A stretch of 64,000 bases of DNA, taken from positions 1 through 64,000 of the forward strand of contig NBAY01000084.1 in the NCBI GenBank assembly GCA_002794775.1. Direction: 5' to 3'. Made by a program: the position numbers and the translations under genes. The notes under the pieces were generated by a model. The model ran no database searches. It saw only the letters and a list, made by a program, of their open reading frames with translations, and had not been told where the DNA came from. The first letter of the stretch is position 1. Every line of letters begins with the position of its first letter. The DNA is from Porodaedalea pini. Its lineage: Eukaryota > Basidiomycota > Agaricomycetes > Hymenochaetales > Hymenochaetaceae. Of this stretch, positions 52,867 to 64,000 are shown one piece after another.

Positions 52867-55104
52867 TTAATAGGGAGAGCGATAATTGCGGCGAGCGGGA
52901 CAGTCAGAAGACCGTGCGCTATGGTTTCCCTGGCAGTTAATACATAAAGCAAAATGGTCACATTGTAGGTTGTTGGCCGCTGTGCACGGAGCGCATTTGG
53001 CGACATGGACAGCGGTGCGATGGGTTTCTGAACAAATAGCACAACGGGCTACAGAGCAGCATTTAGAAGCAGCATGCCCAAGGCGGTGGCAATTGTCGCA
53101 TTGGTGGATAATGGGGCGTGCCTTCATCTCTTCGAGGCGACGAATGACGCCGAAGACGGGGACTGAACGGTTGCCGTGTAGGAAGAAATGGTCGAAAGAA
53201 AGACGGTCAGGGTCCTTCATCACGACGGAAATGTTGCAGAAGTCCCGTTCGTTAAGGCGTTCGGGAGAGGACATGAATCTTGGCGGGAACATAAACTCTC
53301 GTCCTTCGAATTGTGGTAGGGTCGAGATCTCGTTAAAGAGGTCTGTCTCGCTGTAGATCAGTTTGGATTCCCTGTCGAAAACGGGGACGCCGGGGATAAT
53401 CATTTTGAATTGCGGGGACGGGATGAAGGGTTTCGCTCCGCTAATATTGATAATATGACTGAGCTGGGTGGCGAGAGTGGGGTAGTTAGCATCGAAATCG
53501 GCTCGGATGTTAGTGAAGGAGATGAGGAGGTTGCTGTTCGAGGTGTACTCGACATTCAGCACGACCAGGTGTTTGAACGAAGGGCTGCCCTTCAGCCCTG
53601 CCCTTACGGAATTTTTAACTGATTGGGTTAGTGGGCGAACTGCTAGGTCCCCAGGGAGGGAAAAATAGACGCGTTTGATATTGGATGAGCGAATATTAAC
53701 CGATCCGTTGGAACGGTTGACAGGTACCGTTGAGATTTCCCCGTCAGGGTTCTCTGCGGTGTGGCGAAGCACTTTGGTTGGAGTCGTCTTAGCCTTTTTC
53801 TGGGCCACTTTCGCGTAGGTTACTGTGGTAAATCCGTCTCTGTCAGTACCAACAGATTCAACCTTCGGATGATAGATGGAGGTCTTGCCCGGTCTAGGGG
53901 CGTTGTGTGCGGAGTGAGCATAGCCATCAGGACCATAAATGATGCCTTCCGAGCTCATGCGAAAACCGGATCCAGGGACGCGTGTATTGGCAATGGCTGT
54001 AGCATAGTCGGACTTCCCATTCTTTGGGGTTTGGACCCGCTGTTTGACGATGGGGGGATCCGGGGGGATCCGGTTATCATGTACGAAGCGTACGCCAATC
54101 GGGTCAGGGAGAAGTTTGCCCTGTGGCTTGTTAGTTGCGAAAGAAGTCTTGGGAACTGCAGAAGAAGGAGAAGGGCGAGTCAACTGTTTTTCAAGGTTAT
54201 TAGTTTTATCAACAAGCGAGGAAACGAGAGACGTGAGAGACTGAATTGAACGGGACATGGAAGACATATCCTCGGCGATATGTTGTTCTCGAATGGCCTG
54301 TGCTGAAATGTGAACATCATCGAAAACATGTTTAAAATCGGGTGAATGAATGCGATAAGACGAATGGAAAGCTTGTAGTCCTTCGTTAGCTTTATTTTCT
54401 TTAACAGTTTCGTCATCAAAACAATGCGCTTTGCTGAGCCAAGATACAAGATTGGAGGCCACATCTGCAAGGGCTTTGCCGGCACGGATCGGATCTTCGT
54501 GCCACGGCGTGGGAGAGGTCCAGGAAGGCTGAGTAATAAGAACGGCGATGTGATCGATAGTTTCCTTAGTCAGGTGTGTATAGGAGGAAGAAACTCGTTC
54601 GGCGATTTGCGGGTCCTCGTATTCCGATAACGACCGGTCGTCCATTTCGTCGTCGACCTGGGGGGCTTGGCTCGAGTTAGGAACGTAGAGGTCGTCGGCC
54701 TCCATGTCCATGATATCATCAATGCGCTGGGGTGGCTGTAGTGCATGGTGTTCCTCTTCCGAGTTAGAGCGTTTGAGGGACGGTTGTGAATCTATAGTGG
54801 GCGTAGGGGGGAGATTCCCTTGCTTACGCAGGGCGGCTGCATGGGCGTCCGCCTCGACATCGGGAGACCAATTGGCCCGGTTCTTCGCTACGGTGTCACA
54901 GACGGCGTCGGTGTGGTTATAGGTCTTATCGCGACCACAGACGACGCAGAGTTTATCTTTGCCGCTAACACAGCTGCGGCTGTGATAGGGGAGATCCGAT
55001 TTACACTCCTCACACTTGGTGGGGTCCTTGGGATTGGCAAGGGAAAGAGACGACTTTGTTTTATGGAGAGATGCTTTGGCTCTGGTCAGCATTTTGCTGT
55101 CCAT
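52867..55104 (-). CDS. LINE ORF1: zinc-knuckle RNA-binding protein, 745 residues
   Basis: The first ATG in the frame (MDSKMLTRAK, 55102-55104) is taken as the start; the frame is open a little further upstream. The N-terminus has two CxxC pairs (CEECKSD, CVVCGRD) that look like a zinc finger. The middle contains a mainly helical region and long Ser/Pro-rich linkers. The C-terminus has a series of cysteine/histidine knuckles (CDNCHRLGHAASKC, CAICSETHRTAVHVAKC, CINCQGNHSARSSDC). By analogy with other LINE ORF1 proteins it coats the element RNA and assists target-primed reverse transcription. The stop and ORF2 start are close enough for termination-reinitiation. Confidence 0.9.
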   Translation of the reverse strand: MDSKMLTRAKASLHKTKSSLSLANPKDPTKCEECKSDLPYHSRSCVSGKDKLCVVCGRDKTYNHTDAVCDTVAKNRANWSPDVEADAHAAALRKQGNLPPTPTIDSQPSLKRSNSEEEHHALQPPQRIDDIMDMEADDLYVPNSSQAPQVDDEMDDRSLSEYEDPQIAERVSSSYTHLTKETIDHIAVLITQPSWTSPTPWHEDPIRAGKALADVASNLVSWLSKAHCFDDETVKENKANEGLQAFHSSYRIHSPDFKHVFDDVHISAQAIREQHIAEDMSSMSRSIQSLTSLVSSLVDKTNNLEKQLTRPSPSSAVPKTSFATNKPQGKLLPDPIGVRFVHDNRIPPDPPIVKQRVQTPKNGKSDYATAIANTRVPGSGFRMSSEGIIYGPDGYAHSAHNAPRPGKTSIYHPKVESVGTDRDGFTTVTYAKVAQKKAKTTPTKVLRHTAENPDGEISTVPVNRSNGSVNIRSSNIKRVYFSLPGDLAVRPLTQSVKNSVRAGLKGSPSFKHLVVLNVEYTSNSNLLISFTNIRADFDANYPTLATQLSHIINISGAKPFIPSPQFKMIIPGVPVFDRESKLIYSETDLFNEISTLPQFEGREFMFPPRFMSSPERLNERDFCNISVVMKDPDRLSFDHFFLHGNRSVPVFGVIRRLEEMKARPIIHQCDNCHRLGHAASKCCSVARCAICSETHRTAVHVAKCAPCTAANNLQCDHFALCINCQGNHSARSSDCPARRNYRSPY

Positions 55105-55242
55105 AGCAGAGGAGAGAAAAGACGAGTTAGCAACAAGATTCCCACGGTCCAGATGATGGTAGTAGGAGTTCAAGAGTGGCTTCGGCGCTTATTTCCCATG
55201 CGTTGCATCCGCGTTGCTTCCAAGTTTTGATTCCGGTCCATC

Positions 55243-57366
55243 ATGTCCCAAAGCAAAAAACGATCATCCACGGGTCACGTACTTCTGCCTGCTTCACATT
55301 CTCGAGAACAGGATGTCCACAAACCTCTGTTTGCTCATCGAGATGTAGGCTCTTGGACCTTCGGCAAGGGAACAGTCGTAAGCACAGCGATACTGCCCCT
55401 TTGTACTGATATCCACTGTCTTTCCAGGTTTGGACCATATGGCCTGCTGTCCTACTGCATTCCGTATTCGCAGCAGGTATGAGGCAACACTTTTTCTCGG
55501 AGCTGATTTCTAAGTTTTTAGTATAGCGGTGACTTCTGTCTCCCTTACTACGCAGTTCTACCTGGCAGTGCCGCCCGTTCTGATCACTGTGCTCGGTGTC
55601 GTGATCGGATTCGTGATATCATATCGAGCCTCAAGCGGGTACGAGACGTAATCTTTGCTATCATGCTCACGACTCACTTTTCTGCAGGTACGAGAGATAT
55701 TGGTCAGGTCGATGTTGTTGGACCGATGTCATAAAAACATCGCGGATGATGAGCCGGTTAGTCTGGATCCATGTTCCCTTGAGAGTCGACAAAGACGTGC
55801 CATCCGATGATTTGACACACGCTGAGAAATGCATGCAAGAAAAACGGCTTGCACTCGACTTGACAGAAGGGTAAGTGATACTCCATAAATGCAGGCGCTA
55901 TATTATTCGGACATTCTTTCATAGTTTCGCCGTTGCTCTTAAGCACCATCTTCGAGGCTAGTTGTGTCACCGCCTCTGTAAGCCGAGCTTGAGGCTGATT
56001 ATCTCGATCTTAATAGGTGAAGCCGGGATATATTATGAAGACCTCTATCATCTCGTCAAGCCACTGCACGAAGTTCGTCCTCCAGCTTTTATAAAATATA
56101 CTCATATTAAAACGCGATCAGCATTCACATCTCCATCCTAAATCAAAGCTATCGCGAGCTCGCAAACATCAAGGAGCTTTGAATACTACGAGTACCGCTG
56201 TCAACATATCCTCTTCAATCTCGTCAGCACGTCATATACCAACTTTGCCCCCGGATCCCGAAATCCCCGCTATCAATGAGTATGGAACCTTCTGTCCGGG
56301 CTCCTCGTGCTCCAGCGCCGACGAGTCCGAGCGACCATTCTTGTTTCCCTCCTCACCAAACCACTCGTCTCGCCCGAGGATCCTTACCGAATTAGTCCCG
56401 TTTTCCTCATTTTTCTCCTCTCTTGGTCCTCTATTCGGTCTTCGGAAGAAAGCGACCGCAGAGTTCATTTTTCATAGCGATGATATAAGCGCTGACGGTC
56501 ACTTGGAGATCAAGCAACGAATAGCTGGATCGTCCGGGCGTAAGTTCAGGCCTGTCCTTGCAGGTGGAGGAAAGAATCTCCCACTGGAAGTCTTACGGTG
56601 CCTGAGCGAATGGATAGCCTTGCTCGACGAACGGGGCGTTGTTTCTGGTTCGCATTCTCCTGGTTTCTATTATCTCTATTTCCTAATCCGTTGGTTAGGA
56701 AATCCTCTGGGTGGCATGTACGGTTGTCTTGCGTCATTCGAAGACAGCCTTTCCGGTACGTCTGCTACTCAACTGTCAAATCTATATTAAAACTTTGAAC
56801 TCTTGCGTCTAGCTTTAGAGCGAATCTTAACGACCCCGCTTCCTTTGTAAGCGTTACCCGTCAATGGCGCACATTGCATTTCTCTGACCAAAATACGTCG
56901 ACAGTGTGTACTCAGCGCACATACGCCAGTAAGTCTACGTTTTCATTCCTCGGAGAACTGATATAAGAAATGACGTTATGCACACAGATGCGTTTGGCTC
57001 TACCTCTTCCTCCTTCCCTTTTAACTCGTCGAACAATTTGGATGGTTCACGATACCTGGCGTTGGAATCGCCGCGTTCTTCTACATCGGTTTCCTCGCTG
57101 CTGGTGAAGAGATTGAGCAGCCCTTTGGGTATGACGAGGTCTGATATAAGCCTTTCTTCGCTTCTTGTCGAATTGCAGCTTACACAGGTTACTTTCAGAA
57201 CGACCTCAACCTCGACTTGTTCTGTCGCGACATCATACACGCAAATATTGAGGCTTTGAAGCGAATGCACTGCGCAAATGTTTATCTGCCGGAGACAGGC
57301 GTAGATTCTGACGTGTTTGCTTCACATAGTCCACCTAGCATCGAACGTCTCGTATGTGATGATTGA
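55243..57366 (+). CDS. Bestrophin-like (UPF0187/YneE type) anion channel
   Basis: An ATG at 55243 and about nine short introns give a protein with the family's features: GSWTFGKGTV, VWTIWPAVLLHSVFAA, TQFYLAVPPVLITVLGVVIG and FVISYRASSGYERYWSGR, FAVALKHHLRG, EAGIYYEDLYHLVKPLHE. A variable Ser/Pro-rich insert follows, then NLPLEVLRCLSEWIALL, YSAHIRQ, WLYLFLLPFQLVEQFGWFTI and GFLAAGEEIEQPFGYDE, to NDLNLDLFC and a stop at 57364-57366. Such proteins form chloride-permeable channels in fungal membranes. One intron near 55960 appears to use a GC donor (CGAG|GCTAGT), another a weak GTTCGT donor near 56075. The exons reconcile in frame, so I call the gene intact. The LINE starts within about 140 bp of its ATG. 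Confidence 0.82.
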
Positions 57367-57991
57367 CATTCTCGACATTCCACTTGTGCCAATGAAAGAT
57401 CGATATTGATCAATACAAATACGTGTCATATCATATACCCTCTTCTCATCGTTACTGTTTGCTCTCTTCGCCACCACGGATCCTAATTTGCTATCTGTTG
57501 AGTTTTGGTCGGGGACTTCTCTGACCTGTCACTACAGCATGGCGACAAACACATATTCCCAGAAAACACACATCGAAACCATCGTTCACCTCTAGTCTTC
57601 TGCAGCCAGAATTCATTCGGCGTCATTATACTCAGAATCTGGACATTATATTCCCGGTATTCGCGGTCTCGTTCGCACAGAAGGTAGGCTTAACTTTACC
57701 TATGTAATTTTCATCTCGCGTAGAAAGAAGCTCCCGGCATAAATCCAGCGGAGAGAGCTGACAGAGAAACGTATGAATATAGTCTGATGTACGCTCTAAT
57801 CGAGTTATTTGCTAAGGCTGGATATATACACATGAAAAACAATGCATATTCGTAGTTCAAGCTAAGTCATCCATAGTAATGCAGGACGTCATTTGTTCTC
57901 TAATGACGGATGAATAAAAGGGCCAAGCGCGTGAACTGCAAATAAGACAATTAAGTATGATCAACGTAGCACTTTTAATTGTTAGAAAGCC
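57367..57991. other. Intergenic, nothing recognised
   Basis: This lies between the ends of two convergent genes. Only short open stretches are present and no repeat or RNA gene is evident. Confidence 0.6.
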
Positions 57992-59304
57992 TTACTTTAT
58001 GTCTTCTAAAAAATCTTTACTTCTACCAGGACCATTGCAGAATATTCTTAGAAGGTATAAGAGGAATGCGAAATAAGGCCATTCGATCGATTCGGGAGTC
58101 GAGCGTTCAAGAAGACAACACAGCGCTCCTGTAAGGGCTATGTATATCCTATTCATCCTGCTGTACAAGGCAGAGTCGCCAAGGGTGAGTCCAAGCCGTT
58201 TACATTCCTCTGCCTTGTCCTTGTAGGCTTTCAAGATAGAGTATAGGCAGGCGTCGAGATAGCGCAAGGCAAGAAACGACTGGTACGATCCTCTGCGGGG
58301 TCGGAATCAAAATCATGTTTGCAGGCAGAGAAAAAAGCATACTGGGCAATTTGATCGATGAGCCATTCCACACAATCCAATATAGTGATCCAAAGCACGC
58401 GCAGGCGGTCATCTTCGGCTTGGAGTCCCAAGCTATTAGTCAAGTAAAGAGTATGCTGTTCTATATTTACAGCTTTCTGGCCCACTGTATTCATTTCAGC
58501 TTCGACGATGCATGTGAGTGCTCTACGCGATGGGGAAAGTAGGCGGTCGCGTCGTTTATCCTGCTCGGCTTGAATGAAAACGAAGCCTACTATTCGTGCA
58601 GCTCCAAGCTCTGAGAGCATCTCATATATGCATGGGTGGTAGAGGGCGAGGTCTATGATGATTTCGAGGGCAAGCTCTTGATTGCATATGAAATCCGATC
58701 TTTCAGTAAATAGAACACTAGTATCAGCCTTGTAAATCATACAGAATAAGTTTCCTACGCACTTCACATATTTCAGCAGCGTCGCAAGGTCTTTTTGCGC
58801 CTTTGCACGTTCGACATAATCGGAAGGAGGGGCGCTGTTTCTGCGGTAATAGGTCCATTTGCTAAGTCGTTCTCTGATTCCATTTGGTCCAAATCCGAAT
58901 TGTTCCATCTTTCGACTCGCTACACCTTCCAGCCGACGACCCAAAAATGTGAAGAGCTTTCCAAGCGTCCGGCCTGCTCCAGGAAGATTGTCTGCTGTTG
59001 CAGTGGTACTGAGAGTCGTCACTGAGTCCGCTAACGATTGAACATCATCCGTAACAGAGCTGACGTTCGCTAAGAGCGGTGATAATGCCTCGGCAGAAGC
59101 ACCTTTGCGCTTTTCTGAAATTCTGGCCAAGCGGCGTTCGATCCGTCGTCCCAAGAAGTTGTATGCCAAACCTACGACTCGTCCCGCACCAGGAAGATTA
59201 TCCGCAGTCGCAGTAGTGCTGATTGAACTTTCCGAAAGTAGATCTTCTACATCATCAAGTATTTCGTCACAAGCGTCCAGAGTACAGTTGGAATAGTCGT
59301 CCAT
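57992..59304 (-). CDS. 399-residue paralogue of the LPGAGR-motif protein
   Basis: Three exons (58763-59304, 58343-58699, 57992-58292) join in frame into 400 codons through introns of 63 and 50 bp. The N-terminus has two copies of a motif, TATADNLPGAGRVVGLAYNF and TATADNLPGAGRTLGKLFTF, each followed by LGRRLE or LGRRIE and a basic helix. A region shared with the protein at 31615-34288 follows (KDLATLLKYV, ELALEIIIDLALYHP, LLSPSRRALTCIVEAEMN). The last exon is helical and Leu-rich. It lacks the C-terminal domain of the longer paralogue. No signal peptide or membrane helix is evident. The function is unknown; the repeated glycine-rich loop could bind a nucleotide or membrane, but this is speculation. 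Confidence 0.8.
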
Positions 59305-62300
59305 GTTGTGGGAGGAACAGTGTGGACGTGCCGTCGTACAAGTGTCACGGTGCAGTCAGTTGGCTGCCACGAGGTCACTCATTGACCAACTACGTCCAGT
59401 ATCTTTCCTCACGCCCGTCCAAGGAGGCAAAACTGGATGCCATGAACGTCAATTCAACGTTCCAAATTTACGTGGCCTCGGTCCCGTGTCGCCTTATTGG
59501 CGCGCTCTGCGCCTTCGTCGTCGGCCTCGCTGTGTGCGAGACGGTGGATGTGAAGAGAACGGCCTGCCACGTAGTACTGGGCTGAGCGGCTTCAAGCGCG
59601 TCGAGCTCGGGTTGGGGGGAGTTTATCGTGATTCAGGTGGGCTCACTGCATCCTACTCTTTGTTTGCCAGCTGCTGACTGTAGATGATTTCAGATCGAAA
59701 TACCGCATTTACGCAGGCGCAACAACGTACACGTATTTCATGCCTGCCTCTTGCACATCCGCGACGAGCATCATTCGCGGCAGTACTTGTTGACGCGTGA
59801 CCAGGACTGCATTTCGCTCAAATGGCTGCTGTGTCGATCTCGAGCAAAGAAATCGTACTGGAAGAGTGTGGGATGGCGGGGAATCTCCTGGATTTGATCC
59901 AGAAAAACATGGCGGCGGTGGAACAGGCTGTCGGCGGGGCGCGTTTCGTTCATTCGTGCGTTTCCTTCGAGTCTTGTTCTTGAATGTTCGACTCATCCGA
60001 CTTCACAGGAGTCTTTCTGCTACGTGGTCGACAACCAGTAAGCCGTCGGGACAACTGCGATTGGTACGGCGTTTGTCCGTGTGAGAGCTTGTGCATTGAC
60101 GGATTGCGGTTTCAGCGGACTTTTGCTCTTCATCGGCCTGAAAGAAACCAGCTGAGTCGCGCGAAAAGCGTATTTACCGACATCGCGGACATCTTGTTCC
60201 TGAATGTTCTCGTCTGGCTTTTGCAGCGATAGTGAAGTACCACCGTGACGCGTTCAGCAACTAGCTTCGTGATTCAAATGAGTTGATCAGTGAATATGGC
60301 AATGCGACGCTGCTGCTCGCGCTTCCGTATGTACAGGAACGCTGTTACTTTATTTCATCTCGTTCCCTGAGAGTGATCGGACTAAAATCATTATCCCTAC
60401 AAAGCAGTTCTCGGCCTACGCACGACGATATGAAGGGCTGGTTCACTGGGTTTATCTCCCGCCTGGGTTGCGCTACAGTCTCTTCCTCCTTTCGCCTTAG
60501 CTAATGCTCATGTTGCTGAAAGGTATCCTCGTCCAACTAGCAAGGGATGACCAGGGCCTGGGAGAAGTCACTGAGACGAAGCACGCATTTGAAGATGGAG
60601 ATGATCTGTCCACCGAGGCGATGACGAATGTAGTCATGCGTATTGGACGATATTCTGAGTTTCCGTCGTATCTCCGTCGTACGAAAGGCGTCTGCGCTGT
60701 CCCTTTCTCTTCTCGCACGCACGGACAGAACACATGCACTCTTCACCGTCATGAAACTGAGGGGTCTTGTCATTTGCTCAGTTGTTGTCATATGCCGAAG
60801 CGGTATCAGACTGGTTTGGCTTGTATCTTATGGACTACGGATACATGAATATTAGGGTATCGATGCATGCTCTTTTTTTGTTCTGGGTCCAGTGCACGCT
60901 TCACTACAGGGCTTTTGGCCTCGCTCGTTATAATCTGAATCAAGATATGACTGTCAATGTGACTTCGTGGGGATGACGGACACGAGTCCACGACCTATTG
61001 GAGGTCGAAGCATTGGTATGCCCGCCGAGACGAGATGGCGAAATATATTCGCCTTGATACTCCAGAAATACTCTTGCCTTCCGGCCAAATTGAACACTCA
61101 CAGCTTAGTTTGACGACCGTTTCCCTGCCAACTATTTGTCCACAGTGCGCCTGAAAGGAGTCCTCACGGAACTTGCGGGGACAGCCTTGAGCCGCAAAAG
61201 AGGCAGTTACAGAACATGAGACTCAAAAGTCCTTTTGTGGAAACACACGACGCTGCGTGGTCCTCGTCCCGTACACCGTACAAAGAACTCTCGCTCGCTA
61301 GACGTCTTGCTCCCTGAATATTCCCTGCACGTCAATGTTCTTTGTTTCCAGACTGAGCTTGAATCTTTTAATTCAAATTCAAATACCAACAAGTTGTCTT
61401 GGTTTATCACCTTTTCCAGCAGCAATTTTTGTAAGAACTAAAGCCTCATCGGCAGTCCATTTGTTGTCGTACTTGCACTCAGCCACGAAAGTCCGGTATG
61501 GGCATGCCAGGCAATGCCTTTCTTCTCCTACTTGCATATCTCTATCGGACTGCACCGACTCGACCGGTTTCCTCTTCTTTGTGCGACAAAATATCCGGTC
61601 TTTCAAGTTGACGAAGAATTTTCGCCAAAGATCCGACATCCTGTGCAAAGCCGCAGACTACGGGTGCGGCGCATAACATGATAATCCCATGAATCCGACT
61701 CAGCTGAGTTGTCTTTGTGTCGCTTACCCGAAATGTGTCTGAATTGTTTGATTGTTTTGTCGAAGGGAGAATCTATTTGGCTCTGACTAGGCTTGAGGGA
61801 TATCAACTTTCGTGTTTACCAACTCGGTATGTGCCGGACGCCGATGCACCTTGCTCGCTCTAAATCGCTCAGCTCAACGACGCGACTCCGTTTCATTGTC
61901 AGGCAGATCCTTGCAAGGCACGTTTACTCTTTCTCAAAAAGCTTCTCATATCTAATCTTAATCAAGCGTCGTCACATCCATATCTGGTGGACAATGGCGA
62001 GGGTGCGTTTCGTTTTCAGTCCTGGGTTTGGAAAGTCTTACGGCTCCCACGAGGATATGCTTGCCTTTTCGAGTGTTCAATAGAAAAACAACGGTAGAAA
62101 TGCAGATGGAAGCCTACGGATGACAACGCCAACCCATGGATCCACTATAACGGTCGGCAAGCTACTCTTGATTATACTCGCATACGCAAGATGTTCCTAA
62201 GTTACCATCCAACTGAGAGATCGAGCTTGTCGTCTTCCTCTAGCTTCGCAAGGCCTCCATATTCTTATACTGAGATACTGACCGGATCGAGGCCAGCAAA

Positions 62301-62795
62301 ACGAGCTCACGAGATTGACTTGGCATCTATGTGAGCATCAGAGCTAGCACTGCTCAGAGGGTTGAAATCCGCTCATCTACGCCTTGTACACAATCATCTC
62401 GATTTCAGTTCTAGGAAGCCGAGCTCAATCTTCAATAACTCACAAATCAATGTTATATACGGACTACTCGTAAACACGAATCCATCCTCCCAAATATTCG
62501 AAGAAAGCTCCTCCACGAGCTCCTTTATGGTGCATTCGGATCCTGCTCAGGAGTTATTGATTTGAATCGGTATGCTAGACGCTCAGAGCTCAGCCCGAGA
62601 ATTTCTGCGGAGCGGTTGCCGAGAGCGAGGTGAATGTCAAAACCTCATGGAATTTAACCTAGTGCCAAAGCAATGATTGAGATTCGATACGCGTGGCTGA
62701 TCCTTGGCTCAACAGCTTTTGCAGATCGCTGCTGCTACGTCCAGTCGCAAGCTAGCCACACGTCAAATCTGGGTTCTATGTAGCGCGAGACTCGT
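59305..62795. other. About 3.5 kb with no recognisable gene
   Basis: Many short open stretches occur on both strands. One near 59420-59680 (LSGFKRVELGLGGVYRDSGG) and one near 60504-60770 have codon texture but no start, splice structure or family resemblance I can defend. They may be decayed host genes. No inverted or direct terminal repeats were noticed. Confidence 0.45.
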
Positions 62796-63074
62796 TTAGT
62801 GCCCAGCTTCACGAGCAATCACACGGAATTTGCCGATATGGTCGTCGTTGTGCTCTCGTCCGCCATAAGCGAGTGCTTCGTATGCTTCATGAAAGTCGAA
62901 ACAAAGCTCTCTTCGTTGGTGGATCGAGCTGCCGTTGTCGTTGCTATCTAATCTAATATAGCAGGCAGTTCCGATGATGTTCGAGGAAAGGTCATGGTAC
63001 ACATTGAGAAACGAATATTTCGACCTCAGGCGAGACCTCACGGCCTCATCACCAGAACATCCGGTTGAATCCAT
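62796..63074 (-). CDS. Hypothetical 92-residue protein
   Basis: A minus-strand ATG at 63074 opens 92 codons to a stop at 62796-62798. The product is hydrophilic and contains DFHEAYEALAYGGREHNDDH. It has no recognised domain. Its length is only modestly above chance for this sequence, so I give low confidence. Confidence 0.25.
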   Translation of the reverse strand: MDSTGCSGDEAVRSRLRSKYSFLNVYHDLSSNIIGTACYIRLDSNDNGSSIHQRRELCFDFHEAYEALAYGGREHNDDHIGKFRVIAREAGH

Positions 63075-63331
63075 ATAAATGCAGTGCTGCTAAACACGTG
63101 TCTCGGGCACAATGCGAAGCACCAGAGGTGAGCGGCAATCTCAGACGTGTAGTAACATGTATCGAGACGATTCACTGTTGTTCTCCTACCCGTTCACAAT
63201 CAGAACTGTGTATACGAAGTCTGTGCCTCTTCTAGCGGTATATATAATAGTAGTTTGCGCCTTCGAACAAGAAGTATTCGCGTTCAAATCTACCTCTGGT
63301 CATCCCGAACCAAAGCAATCTTACGTACCAT

Positions 63332-64000
63332 AATGTCGCTCTCTCTTCGATCCGATGTCGAACCAATCGATCCTAGCCAGGTGCCATTCTGGGTTTCAGA
63401 AAAAACTGTCGAACAGTATTTTCAAGTAGCAATTGTCACGATCTTGGTCTATGACACCAGTACGTATAATGCATTATGATCAAGAGTGTTTCAACAAAGC
63501 TTACGGCTATCGAAGTGATTACAATGGATAAAGAGGTAAAGCCGCGTTCCCCCTAATCTTTCCGTGCAAGCGAATGACCTACTATTTCTTCCAGGTCAAA
63601 TATTTCTGGGTATGTATTGCAGTTGATCCGCCTCGAGCTGTTATGCAGCAGCGCTTACACCAGATAAACTGAAGAAAATTCCACGGAGAACCGTGAATAT
63701 TGTTTATTTTTCGGTGCGTAACGTACTAGCAGCCCATTGACTGAGTAGCTGAGACATCATCAGAACCGATATATCGGACTCCTGGGTGCAGTCTCTACTA
63801 TATTTTGTGAGCAATATTTATTATGTGATTATTTCTTCGAAAAAACTCTATTAACCACCCTCGAAGGGAACTCGTACAGAGTAGATCTTCCTTTGTGAGT
63901 TTCGCAGTTTGATCCCACGTGGGAAATGTTGACAGCATTGTAGGTGTGCGTTGCAAAGTCTCGAGACCAAGTAGAGGTCACTAACATCTCTCAGGTAATT
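63332..64000 (+). CDS. DUF6533-type membrane protein, 3'-partial
   Basis: An ATG at 63332 (MSLSLRSDVEPIDPSQ) begins a protein whose spliced continuation reads VEQYFQVAIVTILVYDT, VITMDKEVKYFW, then TPDKLKKIPRRTVNIVYFS and NRYIGLLGAVSTIF. This is the N-terminal pattern of the DUF6533 family (a YD...LT.D.EV..FW segment followed by NRY) that is abundant in Agaricomycetes and predicted to be seven-pass membrane proteins of unknown role. Introns have GTACGT, GTAAAG, GTATGT and GTGCGT donors. The gene continues beyond the window, so completeness cannot be judged. Confidence 0.75.

Larger units (their letters stand above)
49034..55104 (-). mobile_element. Full-length Tad1-like LINE (non-LTR retrotransposon)
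   Basis: Two long minus-strand frames, ORF1 (52867-55104) and ORF2 (49034-52861), are five bases apart and both fully open. The combination of CCHC-rich ORF1 with ORF2 carrying apurinic-type endonuclease, RT, RNase H and a terminal CCHC motif fits the Tad1 group of fungal LINEs. There are no LTRs. The element fits between the Sld3 5' end (3' side) and the bestrophin-like gene (5' side). I could not identify a poly(A) tail, 3' repeat or target duplication by eye, so its exact ends are open. Confidence 0.92.

Overview
The window looks like nuclear DNA of a filamentous basidiomycete, most likely an Agaricomycete. The evidence is the gene content (BTB, DUF6533-type, CHAT-TPR, tyrosinase, siderophore-transporter and bestrophin-like genes), introns of about 50-65 bp, and the retroelements present. 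No rRNA or convincing tRNA gene, CRISPR array or bacterial-type signal was seen. Exon models were built by hand from splice consensus and reading frame, without transcripts or database searches.

1-11.2 kb is a nested retrotransposon block. An apparently intact Ty3/gypsy chromovirus (gag, pol with chromodomain, 3' LTR ending at 5730) is inserted inside the reverse-transcriptase gene of an older Ty3/gypsy element on the minus strand. The older element has four in-frame TGA codons and a frameshift. 11.2-17.3 kb holds a dispersed duplication of about 1.2 kb, a clean hAT-type MITE with an 8-bp target duplication, and a neat four-exon gene for an 86-residue protein of unknown function.

18-27 kb is a graveyard of host genes: two broken siderophore-iron transporter (SIT, MFS) copies with a broken glutaryl-CoA-dehydrogenase fragment between them, a C-terminal remnant of a DHA1-type MFS transporter, and a tyrosinase pseudogene that has lost its CuB half. 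An 845-bp near-perfect palindrome sits in an intron of the first SIT copy. 29-34.3 kb holds a Tc1/mariner-like MITE, a BTB-domain gene and a six-exon gene for a 790-residue protein with repeated LPGAGR-type motifs.

35.5-45 kb is the most interesting part. A third SIT copy is split by about 5.4 kb carrying two divergent genes. One encodes a 272-residue protein that I propose is a fungal gasdermin-like pore-former. The other encodes a CHAT-domain (caspase-related) protease with 45-residue TPR-like repeats, whose frame is broken by two adjacent stops. Fungal gasdermins are known to sit beside protease genes, so this is a candidate allorecognition or regulated-cell-death pair. The SIT 3' end is followed by a convergent, intact DHA1 MFS transporter gene, the same order as in the graveyard at 20.7-22.7 kb. 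A second copy of the palindrome lies upstream of that gene.

46.6-64 kb holds a Sld3-like replication factor gene, a full-length Tad1-like LINE with both ORFs open, a bestrophin-like anion-channel gene, a 399-residue paralogue of the LPGAGR-motif protein, about 3.5 kb without recognisable genes, and the start of a DUF6533-type membrane-protein gene that runs off the end.
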